This document shows positions 26,451 to 35,299 of a stretch of DNA of 42,238 nt, piece by piece. The notes under the pieces were generated by a model, which was not told the DNA's origin, did not search any database, and saw nothing but the letters and a program-made list of their open reading frames with translations. The translations under genes were made by a program, and so were the position numbers. Source of the DNA: an uncultured Bacteroidota bacterium (lineage in GTDB: Bacteria; Bacteroidota; Bacteroidia; Bacteroidales; GWA2-32-17). The stretch is taken from contig CAILUD010000130.1 of the NCBI GenBank assembly GCA_903837285.1, forward strand, positions 1-42,238, read 5' to 3'. How positions within the stretch are numbered: the first letter of the stretch is position 1; each line of letters starts with the position of its first letter.

Positions 26451-27425
26451 ATGAAAACAAAACAATTATTTTCAATTTTAGCATTATCTGTAATAATAGT
26501 AACGCAGTTATCATGTTCAAATAATGAAACAAAAAACCAAGACAAAATTCAAAATGAGCTTTCGGGTAACATTAGCATTAGTGGAGCATTTGCTCTTTAT
26601 CCGATGGTTGTTAAATGGGCAGAAGAATTTCAGAAAATCAATCCTGATGTTAGAATTGATGTTTCTGCAGGTGGTGCTGGCAAGGGAATGACAGATGTTT
26701 TAAATAATATGGTAGATGTAGCAATGATTTCAAGAGAAATCAAAGAAGAAGAAATTCAGAAAGGTGCTTGGTTTGTTGCTGTTACAAAAGATGCAGTTTT
26801 ACCAGTTATTAATGCTTCAAATCCAGTATTATCAGAAATTCAAAATAAAGGAATTACAAAAAATCAACTAGCAACATTATTTACTGATAGTAAAAAAACA
26901 AGCTGGGGAAAATTATATAGTACAAAGGATAAATCTAATGTAAATGTATTTAATAGATCTGATGCATGTGGTGCTGGCGAAATGTGGGCAAAATTCTTTA
27001 ATAAAAAACAGGAAGATCTTGCTGGAACAGGTGTTTTTGGAGATCCTGGAATTGCTGAAGCTGTAAAAAATGATGTAAATGGAATTGGCTACAATAACGT
27101 AATATATGCTTATGATTTAAAGAGTCGTGTTTTATATCCTGGGTTAGCAATTATTCCAATTGATTTAAATGAAAACGGAGTTTTAGACCCAGAAGAAAAT
27201 TTTTATCAAAATTTAGATTCCATAACAAATGCTATTAGAACTGGAAGATACCCTTCTCCCCCTGCCCGAGAATTATTTATGGTAACTAAAGGAAAAGCAA
27301 CAAATCCGATAGTATTAGCTTTCTATAATTGGATATTAACAGAAGGTCAGAAATTTATTGACGAAGGTGGTTATGTTAAACTAACTGACGATAACATTAA
27401 ATCTCAAATTGAAAAACTTAAGTAA
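26451..27425 (+). CDS. pstS: Phosphate ABC transporter substrate-binding lipoprotein
   Basis: 324 residues with a lipoprotein signal peptide whose lipobox ends QLSC (Cys22). The mature part has the PstS-type phosphate-binding fold: SGAFALYP (about 47-54), SAGGAGKGM with the phosphate-contacting Ser/Gly loop, and SREI, followed by FNRSDACGAGEMW, the serine/arginine-rich contact region. It would bind phosphate in the periplasm and pass it to PstC and PstA. It is the first gene of the operon, behind a strong promoter and a palindrome, and is separated from pstC by a 137-base gap that holds a repeat element. The family is firm; anion selectivity (phosphate versus another oxyanion) rests on the operon. 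Confidence 0.9.
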   Translation: MKTKQLFSILALSVIIVTQLSCSNNETKNQDKIQNELSGNISISGAFALYPMVVKWAEEFQKINPDVRIDVSAGGAGKGMTDVLNNMVDVAMISREIKEEEIQKGAWFVAVTKDAVLPVINASNPVLSEIQNKGITKNQLATLFTDSKKTSWGKLYSTKDKSNVNVFNRSDACGAGEMWAKFFNKKQEDLAGTGVFGDPGIAEAVKNDVNGIGYNNVIYAYDLKSRVLYPGLAIIPIDLNENGVLDPEENFYQNLDSITNAIRTGRYPSPPARELFMVTKGKATNPIVLAFYNWILTEGQKFIDEGGYVKLTDDNIKSQIEKLK

Positions 27426-27463
27426 AACCATTATTCAAATATAAGAATGGCATAAAAACACAA

Positions 27464-27539
27464 GTCATCCTGAGAGCCTGCACTGAGCTTGACGAAGTGC
27501 ACTCGATGGATGAACATGTTTCGAGAGCCTAAACATGAC
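27464..27539. repeat. Palindromic repeat element between pstS and pstC
   Basis: The element starts GTCAT (27464-27468) and ends ATGAC (27535-27539), inverted copies of each other. Inside, TGCACT (27479-27484) pairs with AGTGCA (27496-27501), and GAGAGCCT occurs twice in direct orientation (27472-27479 and 27523-27530). The CATCCTGAG...GAGCTTGACGAAG wording resembles dispersed intergenic elements common in Bacteroidota genomes. It is much richer in G and C than its surroundings. Confidence 0.65.
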
Positions 27540-27562
27540 ATTATAATTATTATAACAACTTA

Positions 27563-28456
27563 ATGAGATTTTTAAGTCGAAAAATCAGAGATAAATCTTC
27601 CCTTTTCTGGATGGTAATATCATTAGTTATTCTATTACTAATGCCAATATTACTTGCCGTTGGTTTATATTTAAAATCACTTCCAATTCTTCAAGAACAA
27701 TCCTTTTGGGATTTACTCACAGAATCAGATTGGAAACCAATGCAAGGAAAATTTGGATTTTTACCTTTTATAACAAGTTCCTTGTGGGTTACTTTTTTAT
27801 CTATAATTATTGCAACCCCTGTTTGTATACTTACTGCGATATATTTAACACAATACGCTAAAAAGAGAGTTTTAGCAATTATGCAACCTATTATAGATAT
27901 TCTTGCCGGACTTCCATCAGTAATTTATGGTGTTTGGGGGGTTTTAATTGTTGTTCCATTTATATCTAAAACTGTTGCTCCATTTTTTGGTTTACAAACT
28001 TCGGGTTATACAATTCTTGCAGGTGCAATTGTACTTTCCATAATGGTAATTCCATTTATTCTTAACATTCTGATTGAAGTTTTTAGAACTATACCCGAAG
28101 AACTTACAGAAGCATCACTTTCAGTTGGTGCAACAAAATGGGAAACAATTAAGTACGTTTTGTTAAAAAAAGCATTTCCAGGAATTATTTCAGCAACCGG
28201 ACTAGGTGTTGCGCGTGCTTTTGGCGAAACAATTGCAGTTTTAATGGTTGTTGGAAACGTGGTTAAAGTACCAACATCAGTTTTTGACTCTGGTTATCCC
28301 TTACCCGCTTTAATTGCTAATAATTATGGCGAAATGCTTTCTATTCCGATGTACGATTCTGCATTAATGCTTGCAGCATTAATATTATTCGGCATAGTGT
28401 TATTATTTAATTTCTTATCACGTATGGCAATAATCCGCTCAGAAAAAAATCAGTAA
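27563..28456 (+). CDS. pstC: Phosphate ABC transporter permease PstC
   Basis: 297 residues with about six membrane helices, the first at 14-36. The cytoplasmic EAA-type loop reads EASLSVGATKWETI, and ARAFGETIAVLMVVGN is the typical PstC segment that follows. It forms half of the inner-membrane channel of the phosphate importer with PstA. The gene ends one base before pstA starts. It follows pstS after a palindromic repeat, which may set its expression apart from that of pstS. No frameshift or truncation is seen; length is typical. Confidence 0.93.
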   Translation: MRFLSRKIRDKSSLFWMVISLVILLLMPILLAVGLYLKSLPILQEQSFWDLLTESDWKPMQGKFGFLPFITSSLWVTFLSIIIATPVCILTAIYLTQYAKKRVLAIMQPIIDILAGLPSVIYGVWGVLIVVPFISKTVAPFFGLQTSGYTILAGAIVLSIMVIPFILNILIEVFRTIPEELTEASLSVGATKWETIKYVLLKKAFPGIISATGLGVARAFGETIAVLMVVGNVVKVPTSVFDSGYPLPALIANNYGEMLSIPMYDSALMLAALILFGIVLLFNFLSRMAIIRSEKNQ

Positions 28457-28457
28457 A

Positions 28458-29312
28458 ATGAAACTAAAAAAAACTGAAGAAATATTCTTCAAATTTTTAA
28501 TGTATATTTCAGTATCATTTATTACAGCATCATTATTTCTTATTGTATTTAGTATTTTTTATAAAGGGTTACCATCATTATCTTGGGAAATGGTTTCGGA
28601 AACCCCCAAAGGAGGATTTTATTTCGGCAAAGAAGGTGGAATATTAAATGCAATAATAGGCTCATTATATTTATCAATTGGTGCTACAATTCTTGCAATG
28701 TTATTTGGTATTCCTATAGCACTATTCATGAATGTTTACCTAAGAAAATATAATCGTTTTGTAAACGGAATAAGATTTTTTCTTGATTTGTTATGGGGAA
28801 TACCTTCTATAGTATACGGAGCATTTGGCTTTACTATTATGGTAATGCTTGGCATTAAAACTTCATTACTAGCCGGTATTATAACAGTTAGCATATTTAT
28901 TTTACCTATAATGGTTAGAGCGTTAGACGAAGTTTTAAAAACCGTTCCTGTTGGCTTATTTGAAGCTTCGCTTTCATTAGGTTCCACCAGATCCGAAACA
29001 GCATTCAGAGTATTTCTTAGGCAGACAATTCCAGGATTAGCTACTGCAATATTACTATCATTTGGACGAGCAATTGGCGATGCAGCTTCAGTACTCTTTA
29101 CTACAGGATATACCGATCATATTCCTACTTCAATTATGCAACCTACAGCAACCTTACCATTGGCAATATTTTTTCAATTAGGTTCGCCAATTGAGGAAGT
29201 AAGAAGTAGAGCGTATTCTTCTGCACTTATTCTTACAATTATTATTTTATTAATTTCTGTTATTTCAAGAATTGTATCAGCAAAGTATAACAAACATCGT
29301 ATTAAATTCTAA
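28458..29312 (+). CDS. pstA: Phosphate ABC transporter permease PstA
   Basis: 284 residues, about six membrane helices. The cytoplasmic loop EASLSLGSTRSETA and the following GRAIGDAASVLFTTG are typical of PstA, the second half of the phosphate channel. It begins one base after pstC and ends one base before the pstB start, so the three genes are translationally coupled. TSIMQPTATLPLAIFFQLG near the end corresponds to the last periplasmic loop and helix. Length and motifs are normal. Confidence 0.93.
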   Translation: MKLKKTEEIFFKFLMYISVSFITASLFLIVFSIFYKGLPSLSWEMVSETPKGGFYFGKEGGILNAIIGSLYLSIGATILAMLFGIPIALFMNVYLRKYNRFVNGIRFFLDLLWGIPSIVYGAFGFTIMVMLGIKTSLLAGIITVSIFILPIMVRALDEVLKTVPVGLFEASLSLGSTRSETAFRVFLRQTIPGLATAILLSFGRAIGDAASVLFTTGYTDHIPTSIMQPTATLPLAIFFQLGSPIEEVRSRAYSSALILTIIILLISVISRIVSAKYNKHRIKF

Positions 29313-29313
29313 T

Positions 29314-30069
29314 ATGAAATCAAAAATAGATATAAAAAACCTCAATTTATTTATCGGAAAACAACAAATTCTGAAGAATGTTAATGTTCAGATTCCTGAA
29401 AATAAAATAACAATTATTCTTGGTCCATCGGGCTGTGGAAAAACAACTTTACTTAAAAGCTTAAACCGCTTAACAGACTTGTATGAAGATGTAAAAGTTA
29501 GTGGAGAAATAATAATTGACAACGAAGATATTTTACATTCCAATCAAGATGTTACAGCAATTAGAAAAAAAATGGGATTGCTTGCTCAACGCCCATACCC
29601 TCTTCCAATGTCAATATTTAAGAATGTAGCATACGGAATAAGAATTTCAGATAGTGAAAATAAAAAAACAATACCACAACGTGTAGAATATCATTTAAAA
29701 CAGGTTAATTTATGGGATGAAGTAAAAGACCGTTTACATAGTCCTGCTTCGCGTTTAAGCATCGGACAACAGCAGCGATTATGTCTTGCTCGCGGGCTTG
29801 CAGTAGATCCTGAGATTATTCTAGCTGATGAACCAACTTCTGCCCTCGACCCAATTTCGAGTCAAGCGATAGAACAAAAGTTTATAGAGCTTAAAGAACA
29901 ATATACAGTTGTTATGGTTACTCATATTTTAAGACAAGCCAGAAGAATTGCAGATTATGTTATTTTCATGTATCTGGGCGAAGTTGTTGAGTGTGGAACA
30001 GCAGAAGAATTTTTCTCTAACCCAAAAGAAGAACGAACCAAAGCATACCTAAAGGGAGCTTTTAATTAA
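29314..30069 (+). CDS. pstB: Phosphate ABC transporter ATP-binding protein PstB
   Basis: 251 residues from the ATG at 29314, one base after the pstA stop; an upstream in-frame ATG at 29272 lies inside pstA and would add 14 residues with no counterpart. Walker A is GPSGCGKTT (37-45), the signature is LSIGQQQRL (148-156), Walker B is ILADEP (169-174) followed by TSALDP, and the switch histidine is in MVTHILRQ. NRLTD after Walker A is typical of PstB. It hydrolyses ATP to drive phosphate uptake through PstC/PstA. No phoU gene follows, which is unusual for this operon. Confidence 0.95.
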   Translation: MKSKIDIKNLNLFIGKQQILKNVNVQIPENKITIILGPSGCGKTTLLKSLNRLTDLYEDVKVSGEIIIDNEDILHSNQDVTAIRKKMGLLAQRPYPLPMSIFKNVAYGIRISDSENKKTIPQRVEYHLKQVNLWDEVKDRLHSPASRLSIGQQQRLCLARGLAVDPEIILADEPTSALDPISSQAIEQKFIELKEQYTVVMVTHILRQARRIADYVIFMYLGEVVECGTAEEFFSNPKEERTKAYLKGAFN

Positions 30070-30103
30070 ACAAAGAACTATTTTAAATTTTAAAAACAAT
30101 CAT

Positions 30104-31354
30104 ATGAAAAGATTACTTTTTTTAACAATTTTATTTGCTTCACTAAGTGTAAGTTCTTTTGCGCAATTTACGTTAACAGGTGAATTCAGGCCTCGTGGTG
30201 AATTCAGACATGGATACAAACAATTGGCAGATGATTCTCTCAGAAAAGATCCTGCAATATTAATAAGCCAACGTGCAAGATTAAACTTAAATTATAGTGC
30301 AGAAAAATATAAAGTTGGTTTTTCGTTGCAAGATGTTCGCTTATGGGGCGACCAGATACCTAAAGAAGATGTTGCATCAACAGCTGTTTACCAGGCATGG
30401 TTGTCATATAAAGTGTGTGACAGTTTATGGATAAAAATGGGCCGTCAGGAAATATTCTTTGACGATAAAGTTTTAATGAGTACAAACAACTGGAATCAAA
30501 GCAGCCAGGTGCACGATGCTTTAAAATTAACATATAACAAAAGTAATACAAGTATGGATTATGTTACAGCTTACAATAGTTCTTCGGATCAGCTTGTAGG
30601 CAATGACTACAGCCTATTTGACAAAAATTACAAACTTCTGAATATTTTATGGTTATCACATAAATTTGGAAATATAAAAACACACATTGCAGCAATTAAT
30701 GACGGTTACCAGAAAGCTGGAACAAAATCCACAATATATATGCGCTATACTTATGGCGGTGGCTTTGACATTCCTTTTAGTACATTTTTATTCCAGGGAA
30801 GAGGTTTTTATCAGTCAGGAAAAAATAATGCTGGAAAAGAAATAGCTGCATATTATTTTAGTGCTAATTTAACCGATACAATTTTTAAAGGATTTACAGC
30901 AACAGCAGGAATTTTCTACTCATCAGGAACTGATGCCACCGACACAGCAAATAAAAAAATAAATGCTTTCGACCCATTATACGGCACTAATCATGGTATT
31001 CACGGTAATATGGATTATTTTACATCCTTAACAAAGAATACTGCAAGCGCAGGATTAAATGATATCTATTTAAAACTTGCATATAAATGCTGCAAAAGCA
31101 CAACTATAATGTTGGATTATCATTTTTTTATGCTTCAAAATAATTGTGTAAAAAACAATGTAACACTTAACAAAATTCTTGGTTCTGAAATAGATTTAGG
31201 TGCAAAATTTAATCTTTCAAAAGAAGCATCACTTGAACTAGGATATTCATATATGATAGCTCAAAAATCGTTAGAAGAAATTTCAGGTGGAGATAAAAAC
31301 AGTCTTAACCATTGGGCTTATATTATGTTTACTTTAAAGCCAAAATTTTTGTAA
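30104..31354 (+). CDS. Outer-membrane beta-barrel protein of the phosphate operon
   Basis: 416 residues with a signal peptide (KRLLFLTILFASLSVSSFAQ). The mature protein alternates short hydrophobic strands with Gly, Asn, Asp and aromatic turns (FTLTGEFRPRGEFRHGY, RARLNLNY, GFSLQDVRLWGDQ, WIKMGRQEIFFDD), as in outer-membrane porins, and resembles the alginate-export/porin group. It is 34 bases after pstB and before the operon terminator, so it is probably expressed under phosphate limitation. A phosphate or organophosphate pore, comparable in role to OprP or PhoE, is likely. The barrel call is good; the transported substrate is inference from position. Confidence 0.72.
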   Translation: MKRLLFLTILFASLSVSSFAQFTLTGEFRPRGEFRHGYKQLADDSLRKDPAILISQRARLNLNYSAEKYKVGFSLQDVRLWGDQIPKEDVASTAVYQAWLSYKVCDSLWIKMGRQEIFFDDKVLMSTNNWNQSSQVHDALKLTYNKSNTSMDYVTAYNSSSDQLVGNDYSLFDKNYKLLNILWLSHKFGNIKTHIAAINDGYQKAGTKSTIYMRYTYGGGFDIPFSTFLFQGRGFYQSGKNNAGKEIAAYYFSANLTDTIFKGFTATAGIFYSSGTDATDTANKKINAFDPLYGTNHGIHGNMDYFTSLTKNTASAGLNDIYLKLAYKCCKSTTIMLDYHFFMLQNNCVKNNVTLNKILGSEIDLGAKFNLSKEASLELGYSYMIAQKSLEEISGGDKNSLNHWAYIMFTLKPKFL

Positions 31355-31376
31355 CAGTAAATAATATTATGTTTTA

Positions 31377-31403
31377 AAAAGCTGTCTCAAAAAGACAGCT
31401 TTT
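31377..31403 (+). terminator. Hairpin terminator of the pst operon
   Basis: AAAAGCTGTCT (31377-31387) pairs perfectly with AGACAGCTTTT (31393-31403) over 11 bases around a CAAAA loop. A-rich and T-rich flanks make it usable in both directions. It lies 23 bases after the beta-barrel gene stop. Confidence 0.85.
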
Positions 31404-31417
31404 ATATTATTATTTAT

Positions 31418-31425
31418 TATATTTG
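31418..31425 (+). promoter_or_regulatory. Possible -7 promoter box before the lipoprotein gene
   Basis: TATATTTG matches TANNTTTG, 93 bases before the ATG at 31519 and directly after the terminator. The -33 distance lacks TTTG, so the call is tentative. Confidence 0.3.
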
Positions 31426-31518
31426 GGATTAAATAGTTATAAGTAATTAGAAATAATTAAATATAGGATTAGCTATAAGTTAGGCATAATAAAATATTAA
31501 CAATAAATACTAAAAAAA

Positions 31519-32691
31519 ATGAGAAACTTAGCTTTAATGACTTTTATAATAGCAATATTTCTAATTGCTTGTAAAAAAAAGGAAAATGAAGACACTATAA
31601 CGACTTTTACAATAGATAAAGTAATTGGTGTAAGTCAAAAGGGACCATTTTTAAATGGCTCTTCCATTACAGCTTTTGAATTAAATGGAAACTTTACACA
31701 AACAGGAAAATCATTTAACACACAAATATTAGACAATTTAGGTTCATTTGAATTAAGCAACATGACTATGTTGACTCATTATACAAAACTAAAAGCTGAT
31801 GGGTTCTATTTTAATGAAGTAAAAAACTCAAATTCTTTGAGTTCAATTTCACTTTACGCCATCTCTGATTTATCAGACAAAAGTACTGTTAATGTTAATT
31901 TATTAAGCACATTAGAAGTTTCAAGAGTGGAATATTTAATCAATAATGGCTCAACATTCACTGACGCAAAGCATCAAGCTCAACAAGAAATTTTAAATAT
32001 GTTTTTTATTAATAAACCTACAATGTCGGAATCGGAATTATTAAATATTTCTATTGATGGTGATGACAATGCTATTTTGTTAGCTATTTCATTAATCTTA
32101 CAAGGTTATAGAACAGAGGCTGAATTATCACAATTATTAGGAGATATTTCAACAGATATAAGAACTGATGGAATTTTAAATAGCTCAACTCTTGGCTCAT
32201 CATTAATTAATGATGCAAAGCTATTAGATACAGTTCAAATAAGGAGTAACCTAGAAAGCAAATACACATTACTTGGTATCAATACTACAATTCCACATTT
32301 CGAATATTACTTTAAACAGTTTTTAGATTCCTGTAATTATACATTTACAAATTATATTACATTTCCGGATAATGGTTTATATGGAATTAATATTTTAAAC
32401 TCACACGATAGTATATTTTCATCTACTGGCAATTATAGCTTTTGTGCTAATATACCAGCAGGGACACATTTGAAAATTAGGTTTAGTAATCCAATTATTG
32501 GATATGAACAAGCTACATCAAATGGCTGGATTGACACTGGCGCACCAACTGAAATAATATTAGAAAATTATCAAAGTGGGATAATCGATTTAAGAATAGG
32601 CTTTAGTAACATGAATTTTAGTGGCACTATATTATTTTACGAGAATTATTCAACAACACCTACAAGAACTAAAAACATTTATTTACAATGA
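31519..32691 (+). CDS. Hypothetical lipoprotein
   Basis: 390 residues with a lipoprotein signal (LIAC, Cys18) followed by a lysine-rich stretch. The segment GVSQKGPFLNGSSITAFELN (about 35-54) and LGSFELSNMTML look like a carboxypeptidase-regulatory-type beta-sandwich, with helices in the middle (residues 130-250) and a second beta-rich part at the end. Similar lipoproteins are widespread in Bacteroidota with no known function. I cannot assign a role. It stands alone between the pst terminator and a small exported protein 96 bases downstream. Confidence 0.75.
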   Translation: MRNLALMTFIIAIFLIACKKKENEDTITTFTIDKVIGVSQKGPFLNGSSITAFELNGNFTQTGKSFNTQILDNLGSFELSNMTMLTHYTKLKADGFYFNEVKNSNSLSSISLYAISDLSDKSTVNVNLLSTLEVSRVEYLINNGSTFTDAKHQAQQEILNMFFINKPTMSESELLNISIDGDDNAILLAISLILQGYRTEAELSQLLGDISTDIRTDGILNSSTLGSSLINDAKLLDTVQIRSNLESKYTLLGINTTIPHFEYYFKQFLDSCNYTFTNYITFPDNGLYGINILNSHDSIFSSTGNYSFCANIPAGTHLKIRFSNPIIGYEQATSNGWIDTGAPTEIILENYQSGIIDLRIGFSNMNFSGTILFYENYSTTPTRTKNIYLQ

Positions 32692-32787
32692 TATAAATTG
32701 GCTAACACCACATACAATAACACATGATAATAATGGGCAACCTAAAATATAATGTAAATTGTAAAACATTAACTAAAAATAATTACC

Positions 32788-33306
32788 ATGAAAACTAAAC
32801 TATTTTTTTCAATCACCTTTATAGGGTTATTTTCATTTCAACTTTTAGCAACACCAGTAGTTCCAATTACAAAAAAACATTATACAAAAGAAGAGGCCAT
32901 TACAAAAATTAAAGCATTACAAAAAAACACAAAATATAATATTGAAGCAAACAAAGAATTTGTAAAGATTATAGAAAATGCTTCAAGTAATTTTGGTTCT
33001 ATTGTTTATTATACTGAGTTATCAATAGCTGTAGGGTATCATACAGAATTATTCTTAGCTATTGCAGAAATTGCTTCAAAATCAAAAAATGGCATAAAAT
33101 ACATTGACGAAATTGCAGAACTAGCAGGAATGAAATTAACAGAAACCGGAGGACTTGTAGACCTTGCCAAACAAGCTGCAAAAGCAAAAACTGCAGATGA
33201 AATAAAAAAAGTAGAAGATGAAATTGTAAAACTAAAATCTACAGCAGAATTTAAAACAATACAAGAGGCAATTGCAAAAGCCGAATCTGATAGAGAAAAT
33301 AAGTAA
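32788..33306 (+). CDS. Small exported protein of unknown function
   Basis: 172 residues. A signal peptide runs to about Ala21 (FIGLFSFQLLA). The mature protein looks wholly helical, with heptad-like lysine and glutamate repeats in the last 70 residues (TADEIKKVEDEIVKLKSTAE), suggesting a coiled coil. No cysteine or catalytic motif is visible. It would be periplasmic or secreted. It is 30 bases before the DUF3788 gene, so the two may be transcribed together. I do not recognise the family. Confidence 0.7.
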   Translation: MKTKLFFSITFIGLFSFQLLATPVVPITKKHYTKEEAITKIKALQKNTKYNIEANKEFVKIIENASSNFGSIVYYTELSIAVGYHTELFLAIAEIASKSKNGIKYIDEIAELAGMKLTETGGLVDLAKQAAKAKTADEIKKVEDEIVKLKSTAEFKTIQEAIAKAESDRENK

Positions 33307-33336
33307 ACAAAATATTTAAATTTTCAGAAATCAACA

Positions 33337-33756
33337 ATGGACATTAGTATTTTTACTAATAAACAAATAATTCCTAACGAAAATAATATACTAGAATCAT
33401 TAGGAGTAACATACGAATTATGGAAATCAATCAGAGGTTATGTTACATTGAAATATCCTGATGCCATTGAAGAATGGAATTATTCAGGTGATAAATATGG
33501 TTGGAGTTTTCGAATTAAAGACAAAAAACGAGCAATTATTTACCTTCTGCCCAGAGATAATTATTTTAAAGTAGCATTTGTTTTCGGGCAAAATGCTACA
33601 GATATAATTATGGAAAGTACAATTTCTGTTCAGATAAAAAAAGAACTTGCAGAAGCTAAGAAATATGCAGAAGGTCGTGGAATACGAATAGAAATTAATA
33701 ACAAAAATATTTTAAACGATATAAATAAATTGATTGACATAAAACTAGCTAACTAA
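33337..33756 (+). CDS. DUF3788 family protein
   Basis: 139 residues, soluble, no signal peptide. EEWNYSGDKYGWSFRIKDKKRAI (47-69 region) with LLPRDNYFKVAFVFG and a C-terminal AKKYAEGRGIRIEI stretch is the pattern of DUF3788, a small domain related to the YdhG/DUF1801 type. Its biochemical role is not known. The beta-rich middle and the aromatic residues could bind a small ligand. It ends 113 bases before the convergent helicase gene. Confidence 0.75.
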   Translation: MDISIFTNKQIIPNENNILESLGVTYELWKSIRGYVTLKYPDAIEEWNYSGDKYGWSFRIKDKKRAIIYLLPRDNYFKVAFVFGQNATDIIMESTISVQIKKELAEAKKYAEGRGIRIEINNKNILNDINKLIDIKLAN

Positions 33757-33849
33757 GAATATGATAATCACATACTGTTATATCAATAATATTTAAATTA
33801 AAATTTCTAAGAAATAATTAAAACTTTATTATTTACAGGTTCAAGTATT

Positions 33850-33869
33850 ATGTTATTTAACCATAACAT
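33850..33869. terminator. Possible hairpin between convergent genes
   Basis: ATGTTAT (33850-33856) pairs with ATAACAT (33863-33869) around TTAACC, directly after the helicase stop on the minus strand. A second, AT-only stem lies just before it (AAATAAT...ATTATTT, 33812-33834 region). Neither has a good T run, so a terminator role is tentative. Confidence 0.35.
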
Positions 33870-35192
33870 TTATCTGGCTACCTCAATCTTTACCTTTTGT
33901 TTTTTAATTGGAGCATTTTTTATTAGCGGCAACAACTTATCAATTTTATCTCTTTTAATTGCTACATAAGTTGCATGATCTAACACATCAATTAACCCAA
34001 GTTCACCTTTTAGCAATTTCCCTTTTTGCATAAGTAACCCAACAACATCCATCTTTGATATTTTTTCCTTCTTCCCTGCTCCAATGTATAATGTTACCCA
34101 TAATGTTTGTTCAGGAAAAACAACTTTTGCAGGCAACTTTTCATATTCCGGAATATCTTTTAAAAAAGGAGGCAAAGTTTCTTTTTCGCTAATTATAAGG
34201 TATGTTGTTCCGGCTGCATGCATACGAGCAGTACGCCCGTTTCTATGCGTGAAAATACTTTCAGTTGGCGGAATATTAAAATGAATTACACATTCTATTT
34301 CCGGAATATCTAACCCACGTGAAGCCAAATCTGTTGTTACAAGAATTCTGTGACTTCCATTTCTAAATTTAATAAGCGTACGCTGACGTAAATCCTGATC
34401 TAATCCACCATGAAAAACATTATTTGCTAAACGTTTTTCCCAAAGTAAACTACTAATCTGTTCAACAGTTTGTCTCTGATTACAAAAAATCAATGTCGAA
34501 CGATTTCCAATACTACAAACTAACTTAAACAGCGTATTTAACCTATCGTCAGAAGGAGTTTCGACTACTTTAACTTTTAAATTATCAGGCGATTCTTCTG
34601 AAAGAAAATTTAAAACTACAGGTTTTGAGATTTCAATATTTTCCTGAATCTCTATTGCTTCAGTTGCTGAAGTAAAAATTCGTTTCGATAAATTATTTAA
34701 CTGACTTATTAAAAATGACATTTCTGCCTTAAATCCAAATTCAAGACATTTGTCGTATTCATCCAGAACCATAGTTTTAATTGTAGAAGTATTAATTCTT
34801 CCATTTCTTAAATGATCTGCAATACGTCCCGGTGTCCCGATTAATATTGCAGGAGGTTCTATTAAATTATTTTTTTCAATTGAAATATCATGACCACCAT
34901 AACAACAATTTACTTTAAATCCAGTAACCATTGATTTAAAAACCTGCTCAATCTGCAATGCCAGCTCACGTGATGGCGATAAAACTAAAACCTGTATTCC
35001 ATTATTATTTGAATCAAGCATTTCTAATATAGGTAAAAGAAATCCTAAAGTTTTTCCTGATCCGGTAGGTGCAAGTAAAATAACATTTTCCTCATTTTTA
35101 ATAGTTTGCATAGCAGTTTCCTGCATTTCATTAAGAGAGTCTATGCTAAGGTTTTGTAATATTTTTTCTAATGATAGATGATTAAAAATCAT
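33870..35192 (-). CDS. DEAD-box ATP-dependent RNA helicase, DbpA type
   Basis: 440 residues. Motif I is APTGSGKT (41-48), motif Ia SPSREL, motif II DEYD (144-147) instead of DEAD, motif III SAT (175-177) and motif VI HRNGRTAR (316-323) instead of HRIGRTGR. The last 75 residues (LWVTLYIGAGKKEKI...) match the DbpA RNA-binding domain that targets 23S rRNA. It probably unwinds rRNA during large-subunit assembly. The substitutions in motifs II and VI keep the acidic pair and the arginines needed for ATP use, so the enzyme should be active. It is divergent from the C10 protease gene, with its own -7 box. Confidence 0.9.
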   Translation of the reverse strand: MIFNHLSLEKILQNLSIDSLNEMQETAMQTIKNEENVILLAPTGSGKTLGFLLPILEMLDSNNNGIQVLVLSPSRELALQIEQVFKSMVTGFKVNCCYGGHDISIEKNNLIEPPAILIGTPGRIADHLRNGRINTSTIKTMVLDEYDKCLEFGFKAEMSFLISQLNNLSKRIFTSATEAIEIQENIEISKPVVLNFLSEESPDNLKVKVVETPSDDRLNTLFKLVCSIGNRSTLIFCNQRQTVEQISSLLWEKRLANNVFHGGLDQDLRQRTLIKFRNGSHRILVTTDLASRGLDIPEIECVIHFNIPPTESIFTHRNGRTARMHAAGTTYLIISEKETLPPFLKDIPEYEKLPAKVVFPEQTLWVTLYIGAGKKEKISKMDVVGLLMQKGKLLKGELGLIDVLDHATYVAIKRDKIDKLLPLIKNAPIKKQKVKIEVAR

Positions 35193-35220
35193 TTTATTAA
35201 TAAGTTAATAAATACTTTTA

Positions 35221-35228
35221 CAAAGGTA
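35221..35228 (-). promoter_or_regulatory. Probable -7 promoter box for the helicase gene
   Basis: On the minus strand the bases read TACCTTTG, matching TANNTTTG, 28 bases before the ATG at 35192. The -33 element is not clear. Confidence 0.45.
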
Positions 35229-35260
35229 GGCATTTAATAAGCTAAATCATTTAAATGTTT

Positions 35261-35268
35261 TATCTTTG
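35261..35268 (+). promoter_or_regulatory. Probable -7 promoter box for the C10 protease gene
   Basis: TATCTTTG matches TANNTTTG and lies 31 bases before the ATG at 35300. It falls inside the codons of a longer frame opening at 35255, which argues for the later start. Confidence 0.5.
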
Positions 35269-35299
35269 GTTAGTTAAAATTTTTAAAACATATTTAAAT

